Positions 35,253 through 35,568 of a stretch of 35,568 nucleotides of DNA are shown here, one piece after another; position 1 is the stretch's first letter, and the number at the start of each line of letters is the position of its first letter. The stretch comes from a virus, in IMG/VR virus record IMGVR_UViG_3300026089_000018, positions 1-35,568 of that record, one strand, 5' to 3'. The position numbers and the translations under genes were made by a program. A model generated the notes under the pieces. That model made no database searches. It saw nothing but the letters and a program-made list of their open reading frames with translations, and was not told where the DNA came from.

Positions 35253-35568
35253 CATTCCCCCTACACGTACAGCCGACAGGGTTGTCGACACCTGTTCCCG
35301 TACCCACCCACCACCCTCACAACCAGGTTCCTTTACCACCCGCACCCCCAGACAGGAAAATCTTCGGCACCCGCCCATGACACCCCCCCACTTAGGCCCC
35401 AAAACGAGGGTTCAGACAACAAAACCTCCCGCCAACACCCCCCAAAACGCGAAAACATCCCGCCACAACACCAAAACACACCCCCAGCCCCACAAAACAC
35501 CCACCCGTCAACACCCGTTCACACCAAACCCTATTTCGAGCTACCCGGTCTTATCGCGCCCGGTGACC
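35253..35568. other. Non-coding, strand-asymmetric right end
   Basis: This 316-nt stretch has no credible gene. The plus strand is very rich in C and A and poor in G (for example CCCCCCAAAACGCGAAAACA). It contains CCGAAG on the minus strand (35362-35367) about 110 nt upstream of the secreted-peptide gene, and a short inverted repeat near 35271-35290. It may be a promoter/leader region, an origin, or DNA near a genome end. Confidence 0.5.

Noticed and set aside
1-35568. tRNA, rRNA, integrase or attachment site
   Set aside because: No cloverleaf-like sequences or recombinase motifs were seen in this window; a temperate or lytic lifestyle cannot be decided from it.

Overview
The window is part of a GC-rich double-stranded DNA tailed phage (or prophage). 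A near-complete head and neck assembly line is visible: terminase subunits, portal, maturation protease, scaffold, HK97-fold capsid, head-tail connectors, tail terminator and tail tube. There are no host housekeeping genes, tRNAs or rRNAs. An actinobacterial host is likely. The base composition and the WhiG/FliA-like sigma factor fit this. So do the many GTG starts and 4-nt stop/start overlaps, the apparent leaderless starts, and an alanine-rich secretory signal peptide. The genus cannot be fixed from sequence alone.

Layout. Late genes lie on the minus strand and read right to left. From right to left they are: a GH25 lysozyme and a papain-like protease (31214-29528); a PPC-like tail protein, small Zn-ribbon proteins, an EEP-family nuclease, a collagen-like fibre and tail-fibre-like proteins (28275-24195); a 2103-residue protein whose C-terminal half is about 46 tandem 20-residue repeats (24191-17880); and a small tail protein (17865). 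After the sigma gene come Zn-ribbon and acidic proteins, a VRR-NUC nuclease, a putative small terminase, an HTH protein, two membrane proteins, an HNH endonuclease, large terminase, portal, protease, scaffold, capsid, a cysteine hydrolase with a holin-like protein, connectors and the tail tube, which runs off the left edge. Plus-strand genes form three blocks: a sigma factor alone (16811-17512), six small Cys-rich genes (28307-29526), and about sixteen small accessory genes (31263-34998). The extreme right holds a minus-strand gene for a secreted peptide with three DSGWNGT repeats, then a strongly strand-asymmetric non-coding stretch.

Two observations stand out. First, many minus-strand genes begin with a conserved block, CCGAAG followed by 8 nt and the start codon, usually with no Shine-Dalgarno sequence. 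Its extended form GCCGAAGA resembles the -10 element GCCGATAA used by FliA/WhiG sigma factors, and the window encodes such a sigma factor. I infer a phage late regulon with mostly leaderless transcripts. The plus-strand blocks instead start 6 nt after TANNNT-like boxes. Second, the HNH endonuclease just upstream of the large terminase begins with the terminase's own first 12 residues (11 of 12 identical). The terminase copy is synonymously recoded, as expected if a homing element captured the original start and rebuilt the gene it invaded.

The scheme I infer is this: early plus-strand genes, including sigma, use host-type promoters; sigma then switches on the minus-strand structural and lysis genes.
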